Shown here in pieces: positions 34,365 through 51,561 of a DNA stretch of 64,000 bases (its first letter is position 1; each line of letters begins with the position of its first letter). This stretch comes from Mercurialis annua (lineage: Eukaryota; Streptophyta; Magnoliopsida; Malpighiales; Euphorbiaceae). Where the stretch lies: NCBI RefSeq assembly GCF_937616625.2, contig NC_065570.1, forward strand, positions 53,435,665 through 53,499,664. Reading direction: 5' to 3'. The translations under genes were made by a program, and so were the position numbers. The notes under the pieces are model-generated. The model did not search any database, was not told where the DNA came from, and worked only from the letters and a program-made list of their open reading frames with translations.

Positions 34365-34836
34365 TCCATAAAAAGATAGTCTTACATGACACCCATTAGA
34401 GAGTTATGGCTTTACAAAATAGTGGAAATTAGGCCCGGCACCACAATAGATCTAAATATTCTCATGCGTACCACCATATTTCTTTTATTGCAAAATCACC
34501 ATATGAAATAGAGGAAATTACTCTCACCACCGCCCAAGCCTTAAATAATCTCACACGTACAGTTCCGCTAATTTTGTCGGAAAAAAACGGAACTAATTGA
34601 TTTCCTTTCATCTTTAAACTTTTATTTTTTGTCTTCACTGTCAAATAACATCAGAAAGATGTTCAACTATCTTGACTTGAATTTAATCCTAATTTTTTTT
34701 ATCGCTGATACTATTTCTCTACCCAAATCTAACAAATGGCCACATCAACCATTGTTTTCTCTGCTGTCTGTACAGCCCGTCTGAGATTCGTGATTTAGTT
34801 GTTTTCATCGCATTAGTGGAACAAAGTGAAAAAGTA

Positions 34837-34923
34837 ATGGAAGAAAATAGGGATTCCGATGATGATAACGCCATCGTCAGAACTGAAAGTGGCAACTTCG
34901 ATAGTGAGGACGCTTCAGTTTGA
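34837..34923 (+). pseudogene. Possible first-exon fragment of an unknown gene
   Basis: A short ATG frame of 28 codons, acidic and serine-rich (MEENRDSDDDNA..., ending SEDASV), preceded by leader-like sequence and followed by T-rich, intron-like sequence to about 35550. A GT at 34918 could be a donor. No continuation was found; the 108-bp array begins about 740 bp downstream. It could be a captured or truncated gene 5' end, or chance. Confidence 0.25.
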
Positions 34924-35659
34924 ATTTGGAATTCAATTGTTTATGTTTTCTGGAATTTTGAATTCTTGGTTTTTTGATTACTTGTTTGGTCCAAGTAGTA
35001 ATGTTTTATTCTTTTTCTGTTTAAAATTTTGGTTGGATTGGAGTTAGAGTTGACAAGTAAGATACATAGTTGCTGATGAGTTCTTAATATTAGAAAAGAT
35101 AGGGATTTTGTTTTAATTATTTCTGCTCGACAAATTATTTCTTCTTTACTCTGGAAATGTAGCTATAAAGGTCACTTATTTTTTCTGTTTTTATTTAATT
35201 GTTCTTTTATTCAGTTTTGTATTCTTATTTGTGAATTTGAGTTTTAATTTCAGATTGATTTATGTTTCTATGTTTGTTTGGTCTCAAACTCTTCATTTGT
35301 GGAGATGATTTTTTTTAGTAATGCTCCTTAAGTGTTTGATAAAATAGCTCAATGAAAATTGTAGTTCTAGATTTTGGTAGTGACTTGAAGTTGTAGTTCT
35401 TTTGTTAAAATATAGAAAACAATTTGAAATAAAATAAATATATGGGATATTTGTCTATTTGAAAGTTTGCTATGATATAGAATTGTTGATTTTTGTCTTG
35501 TTGTTTATTTACCCGGATGAGACGAAGATGACAATCACTTATGGACATGTCTTCTATATATTAAAACCAACATTAACTAACAGTGAGATTTGACAAAATT
35601 GATCTAGCATTTGCTTAATGATTTGGATTTTATTTAGGGCTAATTATAAATAAATTCAC

Positions 35660-37220
35660 GAACTTTTATATTTAGTAAACCGATATAAATCATAAGTTTA
35701 ATATTCTAATTTTTTAAAAAAATAAACAATAGTAAATTGTTTTTTAAGTAAACTGATAGTCAACCGTTGGTAAAATTTATAGTTAGTAAACCGATATAAA
35801 CCATAAGTTTAATAATTTATAATTTTTAAAAAATAAACAATAGTAAATTGTATTTAAGTAATTTGATAGTCAACTGTTGGTAAACTTATGTTTAGTAAAT
35901 CAATATAAACTATAAATTTAATATTTATTACTTTTTTAAAAATAACAATAGTAAATTGTTTTTAAGTAAACTGATAGTCAATTTTTGGTAAACTTATATT
36001 TAGCAAACCGATATAAACTATAAGTTTAATATTTTATTTTCTAAAAAATAAACAATAGTAAATTGCCTTTTAAATAAACTAGTAGTCAACCGTTGGTAAA
36101 TTTATATTTAGTAAACCGGTATAAACCATAAGTTTAATAATTTATAATTTTTAAAAAATAAACACTAGTAAATTGTTTCTTAAGTAAACTGATAGTCAAC
36201 CGCTGGCAAACTTATATTTAGTAAACCGATATAAACTATAAGTTTAATAATTTATTATTTTTAAAAAATAAACAATAATCAACTATGTGTTAAGTAAACT
36301 GATAGTCAACAGTTGGTAAACTTATATTTAGTAAACCGATATAAAACATAAGTTTAATATTTTATAATTTTGAAACATAAACAATAGTAAATTGCTTTTT
36401 AAGTAAACTAATAGCCAACCGTTGGTAAATTATATTTAGTAGACCGATATAAATCATAAGTTTATTAATTTATAATTTTTTTAAAAATAAAAAATAGTAA
36501 ATTGTGTTTAAGTAAAATTATAGTCAACCGTTGGTAAACTTATATTTATTAAACCGATATAAACCATAAATTTAATATTATGTAATTTTTATAAAATAAA
36601 CAATAATCAATTGTGTTTAAGTAAATTGATAGTCAACAGTTGGTAAACTTATATTTAGTAAACCGATATAAACCATAAGTTTAATATTATATAATCTTAA
36701 AAAATAAACAATCATAAATTGTTTTTTAAGTAAACTGATGGTCAACTGTTGGTAAACTTATATTTAGTAAACTGATATAAATCATAAGTTTAATATTTTA
36801 TAATTTTTAAAAAATAACTGATATAATTTTTAAGTAAACTGATAGTCAACTGTTGATAAACTTATATTTAGTAAACCGATATAAATCATAAATTCAATAT
36901 TCTATTTTTTTTAAAATAAACAATAGTAAATTGTTTCTTAAGTAAACTGATAGTCAACCGTTGGTAAAATTATAGTTAGTAAACCGATATAAACCATAAG
37001 TTTAATAATTTATAATTTTTAAAAAATAAACAATAGTAAATTGTATTTAAGTAATCTGATAGTCAACTGTTGGTAAACATATATTTAGTAAATCGATATA
37101 AACTATAAATTTAATATTTATAATTTTATAAAAAATAAACAATAGTAAATTGCTTTAAGTAAACTGATAATCAACTTTTGGTAAACTTATATTTAGCTAA
37201 CCGATATAAACCATAAGTTT
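35660..37220 (+). repeat. Tandem array, about 15 copies of a 104-111-bp unit
   Basis: The anchor AGTAAACCGATATAAA (with variants) starts at 35674, 35785, 35894, 36002, 36110, 36220, 36330, 36438, 36548, 36658, 36766, 36870, 36978, 37088 and 37195. Each unit also has GATAGTCAACCGTTGGTAAA and an AAAAAATAAACAATAGTAAA segment. Copies differ by substitutions and 1-7-bp indels, so the array is moderately old. There are no unique spacers, so this is a minisatellite and not a CRISPR array. A second sequence, ATTACTCCACTAATGCATAA, occurs twice just after it (37223, 37349). Confidence 0.93.
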
Positions 37221-37533
37221 AATATTACTCCACTAATGCATAAAAGATTAAATTGGTAATACATACATGTTTAATAAAAACATAAATTGATGAAAGAGCA
37301 GAAGACAACAAAAAATAAATCTAAAAGCAACTAACAACTAAACAATATTACTCCACTAATGCATAAAAATTGATCAATAATAGAAAACAAAAACCTGGAC
37401 ATCAAATGCATAAAGAGAATATATACAAAATTATATCAAATGCATAAAGAAAATTAAAGCTCATAAATTTCAAAGAGAAACAATCACACAAATACCAAAT
37501 ATACAGTATTAAAAATAGAGAAATAAAATCATA

Positions 37534-37668
37534 ATGAGTGAGAAGAAGAAGAAAGCAAAGGCAATAATAGTAGGAGGAAGCATAGCAAGATTATCATGCG
37601 CACATGCTATCATTTTAGCAGAATGGGATGTTGTCGTTTTTGAGAAATCAACCTCACCTCCAAATGGC
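37534..37668 (+). pseudogene. FAD-dependent oxidoreductase N-terminal fragment
   Basis: An ATG frame begins with a short Lys-rich lead, then AIIVGGSIARLSCAHA and WDVVVFEKSTSPPNG. This is the beta-alpha-beta dinucleotide-binding start of plant FAD/NAD(P)-binding monooxygenase-like proteins, where GGSIAGLS is usual; here the second structural glycine is replaced by arginine. Similarity stops at about residue 45, after PPNG; the frame runs on without sense to 37794. Only the first exon or part of it survives. Family recognition is from the motif; which oxidoreductase it came from is not known. Confidence 0.55.
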
Positions 37669-37712
37669 CAAAGAACAAAACCCAGGCCAAAACTGAAAAA
37701 ATTATTAAAAAT

Positions 37713-38003
37713 TCATCTGACTTCCCAACTGTATGCATCCACAAACAGAGAGCTACTGTCCTCTCCAACTGCACTAGCAACAGCTCCGTCGTAAGCGCCA
37801 ACCGACTCCACGTAAGCAGACACACACCGTTCAAGCTCATCATCATCATCCTGACCTTTCACAATACTACTCACTGTTTTCTTCTTCTTCCTCCGCCGTT
37901 TGCGGCTGATTTTAAAAGAAGACACTAATCCGACACCAGTAGTACCACCGCCGCCGCCGTCTAAACAATCTCCACTGTTGGATTTAGAGTGAGAGCACAA
38001 CAT
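37713..38003 (-). CDS. Unrecognised 96-aa open frame
   Basis: Minus-strand frame with a Gly run (GGGGGTTGVG), a strongly basic block (RKRRRKKKKTV), an acidic block (DDDDELE) and a C-terminus ending SSSLFVDAYSWEVR. It extends upstream of its first Met without stop for about 20 codons. Composition is more protein-like than neighbouring frames, but no family was recognised. It overlaps the tail of the oxidoreductase fragment on the other strand. It could be the last exon of a captured gene or chance; low confidence. Confidence 0.25.
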   Translation of the reverse strand: MLCSHSKSNSGDCLDGGGGGTTGVGLVSSFKISRKRRRKKKKTVSSIVKGQDDDDELERCVSAYVESVGAYDGAVASAVGEDSSSLFVDAYSWEVR

Positions 38004-39035
38004 ATGTTGATCAACTACAGTCTCGATTGATTGAAAGTTTATTTTTGTAAAGTGATAATACTCAAATCGTAAAATTCAATTAATTTTAGACAGTAGGTGA
38101 TCTTGAGATTATTTAGGTGTTTTGGGGGTATTTGTCTTAAAAAACTCTACAAAATAACCAACCTAGTCTACATGACACTCAAGTTTCGATATGGAGGTCT
38201 ATGGGTTAAGCCCACCACGCTTTCAGAGTGCCATTCTAAATTTCTAATTAGGACTGTTGATAATTTTATATAAGGTTTTCTTTTGATAGTATTTTTTTTA
38301 TTTAAGGTTTAATAATAAATTAAATATAATTTTTTACAGATTATTATAATTTTATTTAAATATTTCAATTTTTATAATAATAGTCTAATTTTAATATTTC
38401 ATAGCAATTATAGCTATTTTTCAGTCACTTACAAGCAAAAATTAGAACAATTAAATTAATTGACAAAAATTGACAAAATTATAATAAAATATTAAATTAG
38501 ACTATTATTATAAAAATTAAAAAATTAAAATTAAAATTAAAATACAACTAGTCAAGATTTAAATTTATTTTTTTATTAGATTTTTATTTAATTCAACAAG
38601 ACCAAATTTACTTTTATGCTCATTTTACTTCATCACCAAATCAACCAGCTGGTCAACATTTGTTTTTGGTTCTAATATTTAATTTATCAAAAATACTTTT
38701 ATATGTATCTTTTAAAATTACATTAGTGTCCTCAATTGCTGAGGACCGAATTACGATTAACACCTCTTTTTTTGTTATTAAAATATAATACATTACAATT
38801 GACACGAGATAAATTGGAGAAACAAAGAAATATGTATATATATATATAGATCAACATAGTCATAGAAATTAAAGTATTTTTTTTTTTAACATTGTAATCA
38901 GTTCAGAATTGGCATTTATCAGACAAAATTATTGAAAATCCTCCATATGCATACATTTATCCAATCGTAGAGTAGTGAGACACTGTATTATAGTGTTTTT
39001 AGTCCAGAAAATGCTAGTCCTGTTCCTTATGCTTG

Positions 39036-41080
39036 TTAAGCTTGTCTTGCCAACTGAAAATAATAATAATCAAATAAGATGCATCATTATTAAGCACAAT
39101 CCAAAATTATTAGTTCTAAAAAATTAAGGCAAATTGAACTAATATATATTATAACCTATCTTAATTTTCAAATTTTATCAGTCTAATCCAGCAGTTTTAC
39201 ATTTGTTCACATCCACTTGGAAGCTGATATGCTGTAATGTTATATAAACCAAGTATGATAAAATTTGTATATGTGAGCGTTTAATATCGTGCAGTTTAAA
39301 TGAACTATAAATATTATTTGAAAAATATCGGAAAAAATGGACTAAACCGACAAAATTTAAAAATCATGTTATATTTGATGAACGGACTATAGTTGTGGTT
39401 AGGTAATTTCACTTTGCTAAAAATTAAAGGCTTATCCCCTTAAAAACCCCCCACCTTTTATCCCCAATTCGTTTGCACCCTCACGTTGTAAAACCACCAA
39501 ATATACCCAAATTACGACCTTTCACTTTCAATTGTACCCTCAAGCATCAAATTGACCTCTTTTCACTTGAAAAATGTTCAAATCAATACTTTAAATTTTA
39601 GCATATATTTTAAAATAGGACTTAATATTTTATTTAAAACAAAAATAAACCTATTTTTTCAAGTGAAAAGAGATCAATTTAATGCTTGAGGGTGCAATTG
39701 AAAGTGAAAAATCGTAATTTGGGTATATTTGGTGGTTTTGCAACGTGAGGGTGCAAATGAATTGGAGGTAAAAGGTGAGGGGTTTTTAAGGGGATAAGCC
39801 AAAATTAAATAGCAATAAATTAGCAGTAACCTGAAAATAAGTTTCAAGCTTCCTCCTCAAAGTAGCATGTTCTTGCTTTAGTTGTTGGAAACTCCTTATG
39901 CAACTGCAATAATAACACCAAAACAGCTCAACATCTGAACTGAAGCATTGCTGGCAAATTGTGAAGAGATTTTTATATTCATCACATTATCCGTGAACAA
40001 AATTATCTGAATATTACCGAATCACGAAATGATGCAGTGATAGAGTCTAGCTAAGAATTTCTCTTTAAATGTGTCTGAATTAAAAGAGCTATTTCCAAGA
40101 AAGAAAACAAAAAGGATAAAGAAAATTATTATTATTACCCTTCAATATTTCTCGAACAGCAATATTCTCTAAACTGTATACATGCCATCTTCACCTTCTT
40201 AGCTCCAATGCTACATATATAATCCAAATTATAAGATTTTTTTTTTGTTAAAGCTAAAATTAAAATCTGCAACCCTTTTACTTGATTTAAGTGTAGCTTT
40301 GTTGATCATATTAATTTACCTTGAGCTGCTACCTTTATACTGGTGCATGTAATCATCTAGTTTCCCAAAATCAACTGGCCTACCCACTCTGCCAAACATA
40401 AATGTAACATCAAACATAAGATATAAGTTATATGGTAATGTTATTAAATATATATATAAGGCATTATCATTATAATTACTTACAGCGCTTGTTCTATGCT
40501 ATGGATTAATCTAGCTGAATCACTGTAGAAGGAAGTCACAATTTCTTCAACAAAATTAGGGTTTGCATCATCTTGCAAATCCTCAAGTTGCATGAATTGA
40601 TCATCAAGGAATCCCTGCAATAACCCCCACATCACACATTTTCTTTAATAAGTAATAAAATACTACTGCATTTTTAAATGTTATGTCCTATTCTTGCTTT
40701 ATTAGCCGCATAAGCATCAATTCACCATCATTTCCAACATTTTGTTCCCTTTCAAAAAATTATGTATGAATATTCCAAGATTTAAAGTTCAGAGCAATAA
40801 AGATTTCATTGTTAATTAACTCTGTGAATCTTTTTAAAAAATTATATAGTATAATCCTTGTGAGTTGAGTTAGCCATACGACGAGATAATATTAAATATA
40901 TAAGTTATAACTAACGACGTGCATAATTAATAAATATCCGATAAATAATTAAAAAGTATCATTTCAATAATTAAATTAATGTTTGTAATAAAGCAATTAA
41001 AAGGGATATAATTAGTAAACCTGATCAAAGAGGGATTTTCTTAGGTAGGCAACCTGGTGATGCAAGTACTTTTTATCCAT
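39036..41080 (-). CDS. AHP4: Histidine-containing phosphotransfer protein, AHP4-like
   Basis: HPt protein of the cytokinin/ethylene multistep phosphorelay; it carries phosphate from hybrid histidine kinases to response regulators in the nucleus. Six exons on the minus strand: 41021-41080, 40484-40614, 40320-40388, 40139-40210, 39831-39903, 39036-39053; all introns GT-AG, total 140 aa. Key sequence: FLDDQFMQLEDLQDDANPNF (exon 2), then YMHQYKGSSSS across exons 3-4 with the phosphorylatable histidine at about residue 79, KVKMACIQFREYC, and QQLKQEHATLRRKLETYFQ. The His is retained, so this is not the pseudo-HPt AHP6 type. ANPNFVEE and the DYMHQYKGS wording are closest to Arabidopsis AHP4 as I recall it. 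The last intron (39054-39830) contains a 372-bp MITE, and the final exon encodes only LARQA. Orthology is inferred by eye. Confidence 0.88.
39429..39800. mobile_element. Mutator-like MITE in the last intron of the AHP4-like gene
   Basis: Ends GGCTTATCCCCTTAAAAAC and its inverse; long inverted arms. Perfect 9-bp duplication AAAATTAAA at 39420-39428 and 39801-39809. Related in terminal sequence to 31618-32200. Confidence 0.87.
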
Positions 41081-41196
41081 TTCTTTAATAAAAAGGAAGC
41101 AGAAAAATGTGATATGCTTCAATAAAAAAGAGTGTAAAATTATGTTCTACTGAGGGAGAGAAGGATTGATGTTGTTAAGAGGCAGCTGAGCTCGAC

Positions 41197-41204
41197 TATT
41201 TATA
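41197..41204 (-). promoter_or_regulatory. TATA box of the AHP4-like gene
   Basis: The minus strand reads CACTATAAATAGTC, 117 bp upstream of the ATG at 41080. Spacing suits a leader of roughly 85 nt. Confidence 0.6.
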
Positions 41205-41395
41205 GTGTATCCTGAACAGAGATAATCATTGCAAAATGCGGCTAAAATATCAGGATTGACACGTCTCCTTTTTGTTGTCAAGAAAAGAAAGTGAATCTAT
41301 GTAGTATTACTAAAATCATTGGTCCACGTGTGTAGGTTTTTGTGATTTCCTATTTTGATTCTTTATAAATTATTGAGTAAATCATTACCCCAAGA

Positions 41396-41570
41396 TAAAT
41401 AAGAGTATTATACAACAGTTGTGTCACGTCATTTTTTAAACAAACCAATGAGCATTTGCAATAGAAAATTTTTAATTTTTTTTATTATTATATATTAGCA
41501 CATGACTAACGCCTTATTGGTTTATTGCACGGATGACGTAGCACAACTATTGTGTTGTATAATTATCATC
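41396..41570. mobile_element. Palindromic MITE upstream of the AHP4-like gene
   Basis: TTATACAACA...TTGTGTCACGTCAT at the left and GATGACGTAGCACAACTA...TTGTATAATTA at the right are inverted copies about 55 bp long. A half-copy with the TTGCACGAATGATATATCAC wording lies at about 42030-42075. Target duplication unclear. Confidence 0.6.
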
Positions 41571-44500
41571 CAACGAAACTTTTACGCTATGCTATTTACA
41601 CAATCAACCAAGTGTTTATAATATATGAATATTTAATGATAACAACTAGAGAACTAATGGTGCCAAAAACTCCATATTTTTTTCTAAAAAAATTTATCCA
41701 AAACATTCAAAAGTTGTTATTCTATCCCAATTTAATAATTTGTTGAAAGTCGATCCATTTTTTTGAAATTGATTTAATTATCCTACAATAATTGAAAAGA
41801 GAAAGAGCTGTCGATTAAAATAACACATGGTTTGGATAAATTAATTTTAAAATATTGAATCGATTTCAAAAAATTGGATAGATTTTCAGTAATTACCCAA
41901 ATTGAAATAGATTCACAATATTTAAAAGATTTGGATATGTTTGCAATAAATCAAATTGAAAAAGTGTCTTTTTACCATTAGGCCAAAATTAAACGAGCAC
42001 TAAATATTCTAATATTACAAACATGTGATCGATTTGTTGCACGAATGATATATCACAACCGTAATATGGAATAATTTCATTTTTCACCACCATTGGAATC
42101 AAAAACATCCGACTTCTAAAACTCAAAATAGTTGCAGATTAATGTATCGTAGTACCATTAGCCATCGTTACCTAGACCATTTTTTTTTTGGCAAAGACCT
42201 AGACCATATTTGATTGAGATTATGAGATATAAATTTCGAACTGATTAAACGGTTACAGTATAACACATAGAACTGATTTTTGGGATCATTGTACTTTACA
42301 CTTATTTTATTTTGATTACCATATTTTAACTTATTTCATTTTGATAATTAAACTATAATAAAAATTCAATAAAAAAAGTTGGTCACTAAAAAAATTGAGT
42401 TGATTTTCAATTGATTATGTACACAAACTATAAGGTTTAATTTGGCATAAATAATCAAAAACCGATTGCTATACGCACAATATGACCGAAAATCACTTAC
42501 AAACTCAAAATGTCACTAAAATCACTTTGCTTATTTCAAATTGGTGCCAGTTTAGTTTATACTGCTTTCAAAAGTTTTACCTTCTCGCTAACTTGTATAC
42601 AAGGACATATTGCACTAGAAATTTTAAGAAGTTAAAAAGTGTTATAAAGCTGTAGTCTACTGACATCAGTATATTTACTTGCCATAAAACACAGTGTATT
42701 TCTTTAGGAGAAAAAAATAAAGAGAAATATTAACTTTTTCCTTCAATTTTTCAAGTGTTAAAATCGAAATTTCTATCTGAAATAGTGAGCTTCTCACATT
42801 TCTAGGTGAAGAATCGAAGAATCTTAGTTAACTAATAAAATGATATTAGTGGAACATTTCATAGGCAGCAGCTGCCAGCATGTGGCAGACAGACGATACG
42901 CCAACAAGGACGAACACAGCTATAGTTCCTGAAGATGACTCATGAATCTTACTCGTGCACCAATTCCTCAAATATCATTGCTACCAGCGCCTGCACGAGT
43001 TAACACATACCCAATCGAATCCAAAAATAAAATAGGCATCTGCTTTTCTCTCAACATTGCCTCCTAAATTTGAAAACAAGGCAATATGGCATAATGTACC
43101 AACACACAATACAAGTGAGATACAGTTTGTGACACAAAGTTCCTTCATGCACAACTTTCTTTTTCTATATCCCCCCAACTAGCATGCCACTTCATCCAAT
43201 CAACATTTCTAAAAACGTATCAAAAACTTGGCGTTTCAAATATAAACTTTCTTTTTAACATAAAAACTTTAAAATAACACAGTTTTGCACTGGTTTCCTA
43301 TATCTGTGTCCGTGCTACATAGTCCCCCAATAAATCAGAATAAACAACAATTAACAGTGTACAATGACCTCTATCTAAACTCCACATTAGCTAAAGTTGG
43401 TGAAGCAGAACAAAGCTATAACACATTCTTCACGCTGGCAAAAATGCCTCGCGGTGAATATGTTAATGCGTCACAATAAATAATGTCTACAAATTTATTT
43501 ATTTTCACATATCAATATAATCAGCAGATGACAAAACAAGACAGAAAATAACTGATAAGCAAAGAGTGTCATTTCCTATTTGCCGTTATCTTTTCAACAA
43601 AAAATTTTAAAAGGAGTTAGAGAAGAGCAAAGCATGTCCAATTGATTCCCTTGCCACCTGCCCAAGAGAGTGGTTTTGGTATGTAATTGACATCTTAGTC
43701 CTTGTCCATGAGTGGTCACATCCTTTCTTTTGCAAAAACAAAATCAAACTATGAGTGGGTGGAATGGAATGAGAATATGGTTAATGTTTTTGGGTTTGAT
43801 TGGAGAACTAATATTCCCTCTTCCCATCACTCTCGCATGCTGATAAGAATTCCACCACAAAACAGGATAGATGCTACAAGAAGTATCACGTTCAGCTTCT
43901 AGTTATAGTAACTAAGCCACCGGGAAGATTTTAGATAAAAAAGAAAAATGATTACAAAATATCAAAGCCTCATGATTAGTATTGTATCGGAATAAGAATG
44001 TTTCAAGCATAATGATATGGTGTTCTTATTCTATTAGTCACTGTGTATACAGCCATATCGTTACCAAATCCACGCTAAAAACTAGAAACTCACACCATAT
44101 TTGAACTCTAGTAAAATCTCATTTCATCGCAGACCTATTAATCACTTACTTTCGAATTTTCCGTATCTTTTGTGGTCTATTTTGCTTGGTAGAACTAAAA
44201 AAATTAGGTTGTATGTTAGCAAAGTAGGGAGCAAATCTAGTAAGCAAAATGGTTAAACAGATTCTCTTTAGTGAATATAAATCACATTATATTAATATGG
44301 AGATATAAAATATATCAACAAAAGATCACCAGTTAGTCATTGCATAGATACATGTCACTGAAAAATAGCAAATGCAATAATCAACGGAGATAAATGGGGC
44401 ACCTGTCCATTGAAGCAAAACTGTGGGACCTTCGCAACAAGTCATCCCATACACTCATCTAAAATATGCTCATGGGTGTACTCCAAATAATTGTGGGCAA

Positions 44501-44582
44501 TTCTAGATCCTCCAAAAGTTAACTTTAAGGTTGCAACCTGACAGATATTTTTACATAACTCACCCTCAAGCATTGATTCCAT
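41571..44582. other. Intergenic, no gene recognised
   Basis: AT-rich. Frames here are short and unconvincing. A minus-strand stretch at 42850-42960 reads as a hydrophobic peptide (IAVFVLVGVSS, then a stop), but no start or upstream exon could be joined. The part next to 44583 should contain the synthetase 3' UTR. Confidence 0.5.
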
Positions 44583-49299
<4,717 letters not shown>

Positions 49300-49581
49300 T
49301 ATCCGGTCGTCGTGTTTGGCGCCGGCTAGAATTGGATAATGTATTTTTGCGAGATTTAAGTGGAAGAGGATTTGAGGAAGATTAGCTTTTGGGATTTTGG
49401 AAAATAATCGCGTCGCTAATTCATACAAGAAATTTTCGCGGCCCGAAATTGTTGTCGTTTTGATGCTGATTGTTACGGTAGGGGCTTATATTGTATTTTA
49501 ATGCCTGAACTTGTCACACCATGAACATCTTCTTAAACTTTAGTTTATTTCCTCTTCAGCCCGCTAAATGCTTTTATAATA

Positions 49582-49985
49582 GGGATAAGGTACAAAAATA
49601 GCCCTAATATTTACTATGTGGCTCACCTATCCCCCTAATATTTTTCGAGTCTAAAAAATGACCCTAAATTTGCCAAAGTAGAACAAATATACCCTCCACC
49701 CTCCATCGTTAGACAGAGGGTATATTTGTTCCACTTTGGTAACGTTAGGATTATATTTGTTCAATTTTGGTAAAGTTATGGTCATTTTTGAGACTCGAAA
49801 AACATTAGGACAATGGATAATTGTATGCCACATCAGCCGAGTTAACGTTCAAACACGCTACCGTTAGACGGAGGGTATATTTGTTACATTTTGGTAATAT
49901 TAGAGTCATTTTTAAGACTCGAAAAACATAAGGGGGCAAGGTGAGTCGCAGAGTAAACAATAGGGTTATTTTTGTACCTTAACCC
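49582..49985. mobile_element. Mutator-like MITE between the synthetase and cereblon genes
   Basis: GGGATAAGGTACAAAAATAG at the left, mirrored by TTTTTGTACCTTAACCC at the right; perfect 9-bp duplication TTTATAATA (49573-49581, 49986-49994). Begins 283 bp upstream of the synthetase ATG. Internal words GGTATATTTGTT and GAGACTCGAAAAA recur in both arms. Confidence 0.85.
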
Positions 49986-49994
49986 TTTATAATA

Positions 49995-51084
49995 TAGCTA
50001 GAATTGCTTCTGATAAAATAATTAGACTGGTGGAATGAACATTTTTTTATATTTCATTATTGTATAAATTAATATTCCAAATAATTAATATAGAATAATA
50101 AAATTAATATAGAATAATAAAATTAAAAATAAGGAAGAACCTTCCATCTTTAATCTTAAATTCTTTTAGATAACTAAGTTCCTATAGATCAAAAATATAA
50201 AGTCATACATAATTTATTAGTTTTTATCATCGCTTCTCTCAAGATAAAAAAAAAATTAAGTCCTTTTGATTATTTTTTTTCATTTATTTATATAGTTTAT
50301 AGAACGTCGTAAAAATTATGTATATACTTGATAAAATTATAACAAAATAAATGATTATTTTTTGCGATTAGATAATAATTTCTAAAAATAAAACATAAAG
50401 CTAGACAAATAAAAAAAGTATAAAGCTCAAATTTATATGAATTGTATAATAAGACCCCATGATATAATTTAAAACTAGATTCACATATTAATAAAAACTA
50501 ATATAGATTTTGCAATAATATAGATTTTTTAATATGATTGCTATCCCAATTTTAATTACATCTGCTATGGATGAATTTTGATGAAAATATTTTGAATTGG
50601 TCGTGTCAAAAGTTACCACATCTAGATTTAATCATCTACATCATGATCAAATAAAATTGGGACTTAATTATCCATTACTCATAAATTTAAGTGCTAAAAT
50701 TTTAACGATAATTGATAATGATATCCAATCTTTTGTTTTATTTTATTTTAGTTACCAAAATTTAATAATTTTTGATTAACGTCAACGGGAGATTTTTTCG
50801 GCCAGAATGCTTGTATGGCATCCGAGTTTCGCAACATGGCAATTGGATTTTGTTAATTGTTTTTTTAAAAATTAGTGACATGTGAATAATTTTATTTTAC
50901 AGGGGCTATTTTAGATTAAATTATGTATAAATGACCAATTTTTAGATAAATAAGTAAGATATGATTGTCACATATATATTTTTAGTTGAAAAAACTCTCG
51001 TTAAAAAAAACTGATACTGTAACTAAAAAGGAAAAAACAAAATTTCGGCAATTCAAATGAAAGTTTGATAATTAAAATGAAAAG
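49995..51084. other. AT-rich intergenic DNA without recognisable features
   Basis: No convincing frame, RNA gene or repeat boundary. Confidence 0.5.
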
Positions 51085-51304
51085 AAATTTTTAGGTAGAC
51101 TCGGTCTATCACGTTATCCGTAGACCAAACCTATCACATTATAACACATCATTAAAATGATGGCAATCTTGTAATATTACTATTCAAAGGTGTAAATAAG
51201 TAAAAAACGAATTTACAAAATTGCCATCATTTTAATGACGTGTCATAATGTGATAGGTTAGTCTACGGATGACGTGGTAGACCGAGTCTACATAATAATT
51301 TCTC
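51085..51304. mobile_element. Palindromic MITE upstream of cereblon
   Basis: The left arm GTAGACTCGGTCTATCACG... and right arm ...CGTGGTAGACCGAGTCTAC are inverted copies over about 100 bp, making the whole element a near-perfect palindrome. Same family as 33885-34364. It ends 257 bp before the cereblon ATG. Confidence 0.78.
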
Positions 51305-51366
51305 TAATTTTAAAATTAGGGTACCCTAAGAGGAATTACCCAAATTTCAGGATATCAATAGTGTAT

Positions 51367-51372
51367 CACGTG
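51367..51372. promoter_or_regulatory. G-box (CACGTG) upstream of cereblon
   Basis: TATCACGTGATCG about 190 bp upstream of the ATG; a bHLH/bZIP-type site. One hexamer only, so weak evidence. Confidence 0.3.
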
Positions 51373-51561
51373 ATCGAACGGCGACCAAAATTAGATGCAA
51401 AGGACAAAAACTGATAGATCAAAGGGTAGAAACTGAAAAATTATCAGATTGCAAATGCCAGGCACATACTAAAAAAAAGCTTAGTAAAATCCATTTATCG
51501 GCTTTTAGAAGAAAAAGGAAAATATCTAAGAGCTGACTACTCTACACTGTGCAAAGCTGAA

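Noticed and set aside
35660..37220. CRISPR-like regular spacing
   Set aside because: Whole units repeat with no unique spacers, in eukaryotic DNA; a minisatellite.
41000..41200. Possibility that the HPt gene is the pseudo-HPt AHP6 type
   Set aside because: The phosphorylatable histidine (MHQYKGS) is present, whereas AHP6 lacks it.
42850..42960. Hydrophobic minus-strand peptide ending in a stop
   Set aside because: No start, no joinable upstream exon and no family recognised; may be chance.
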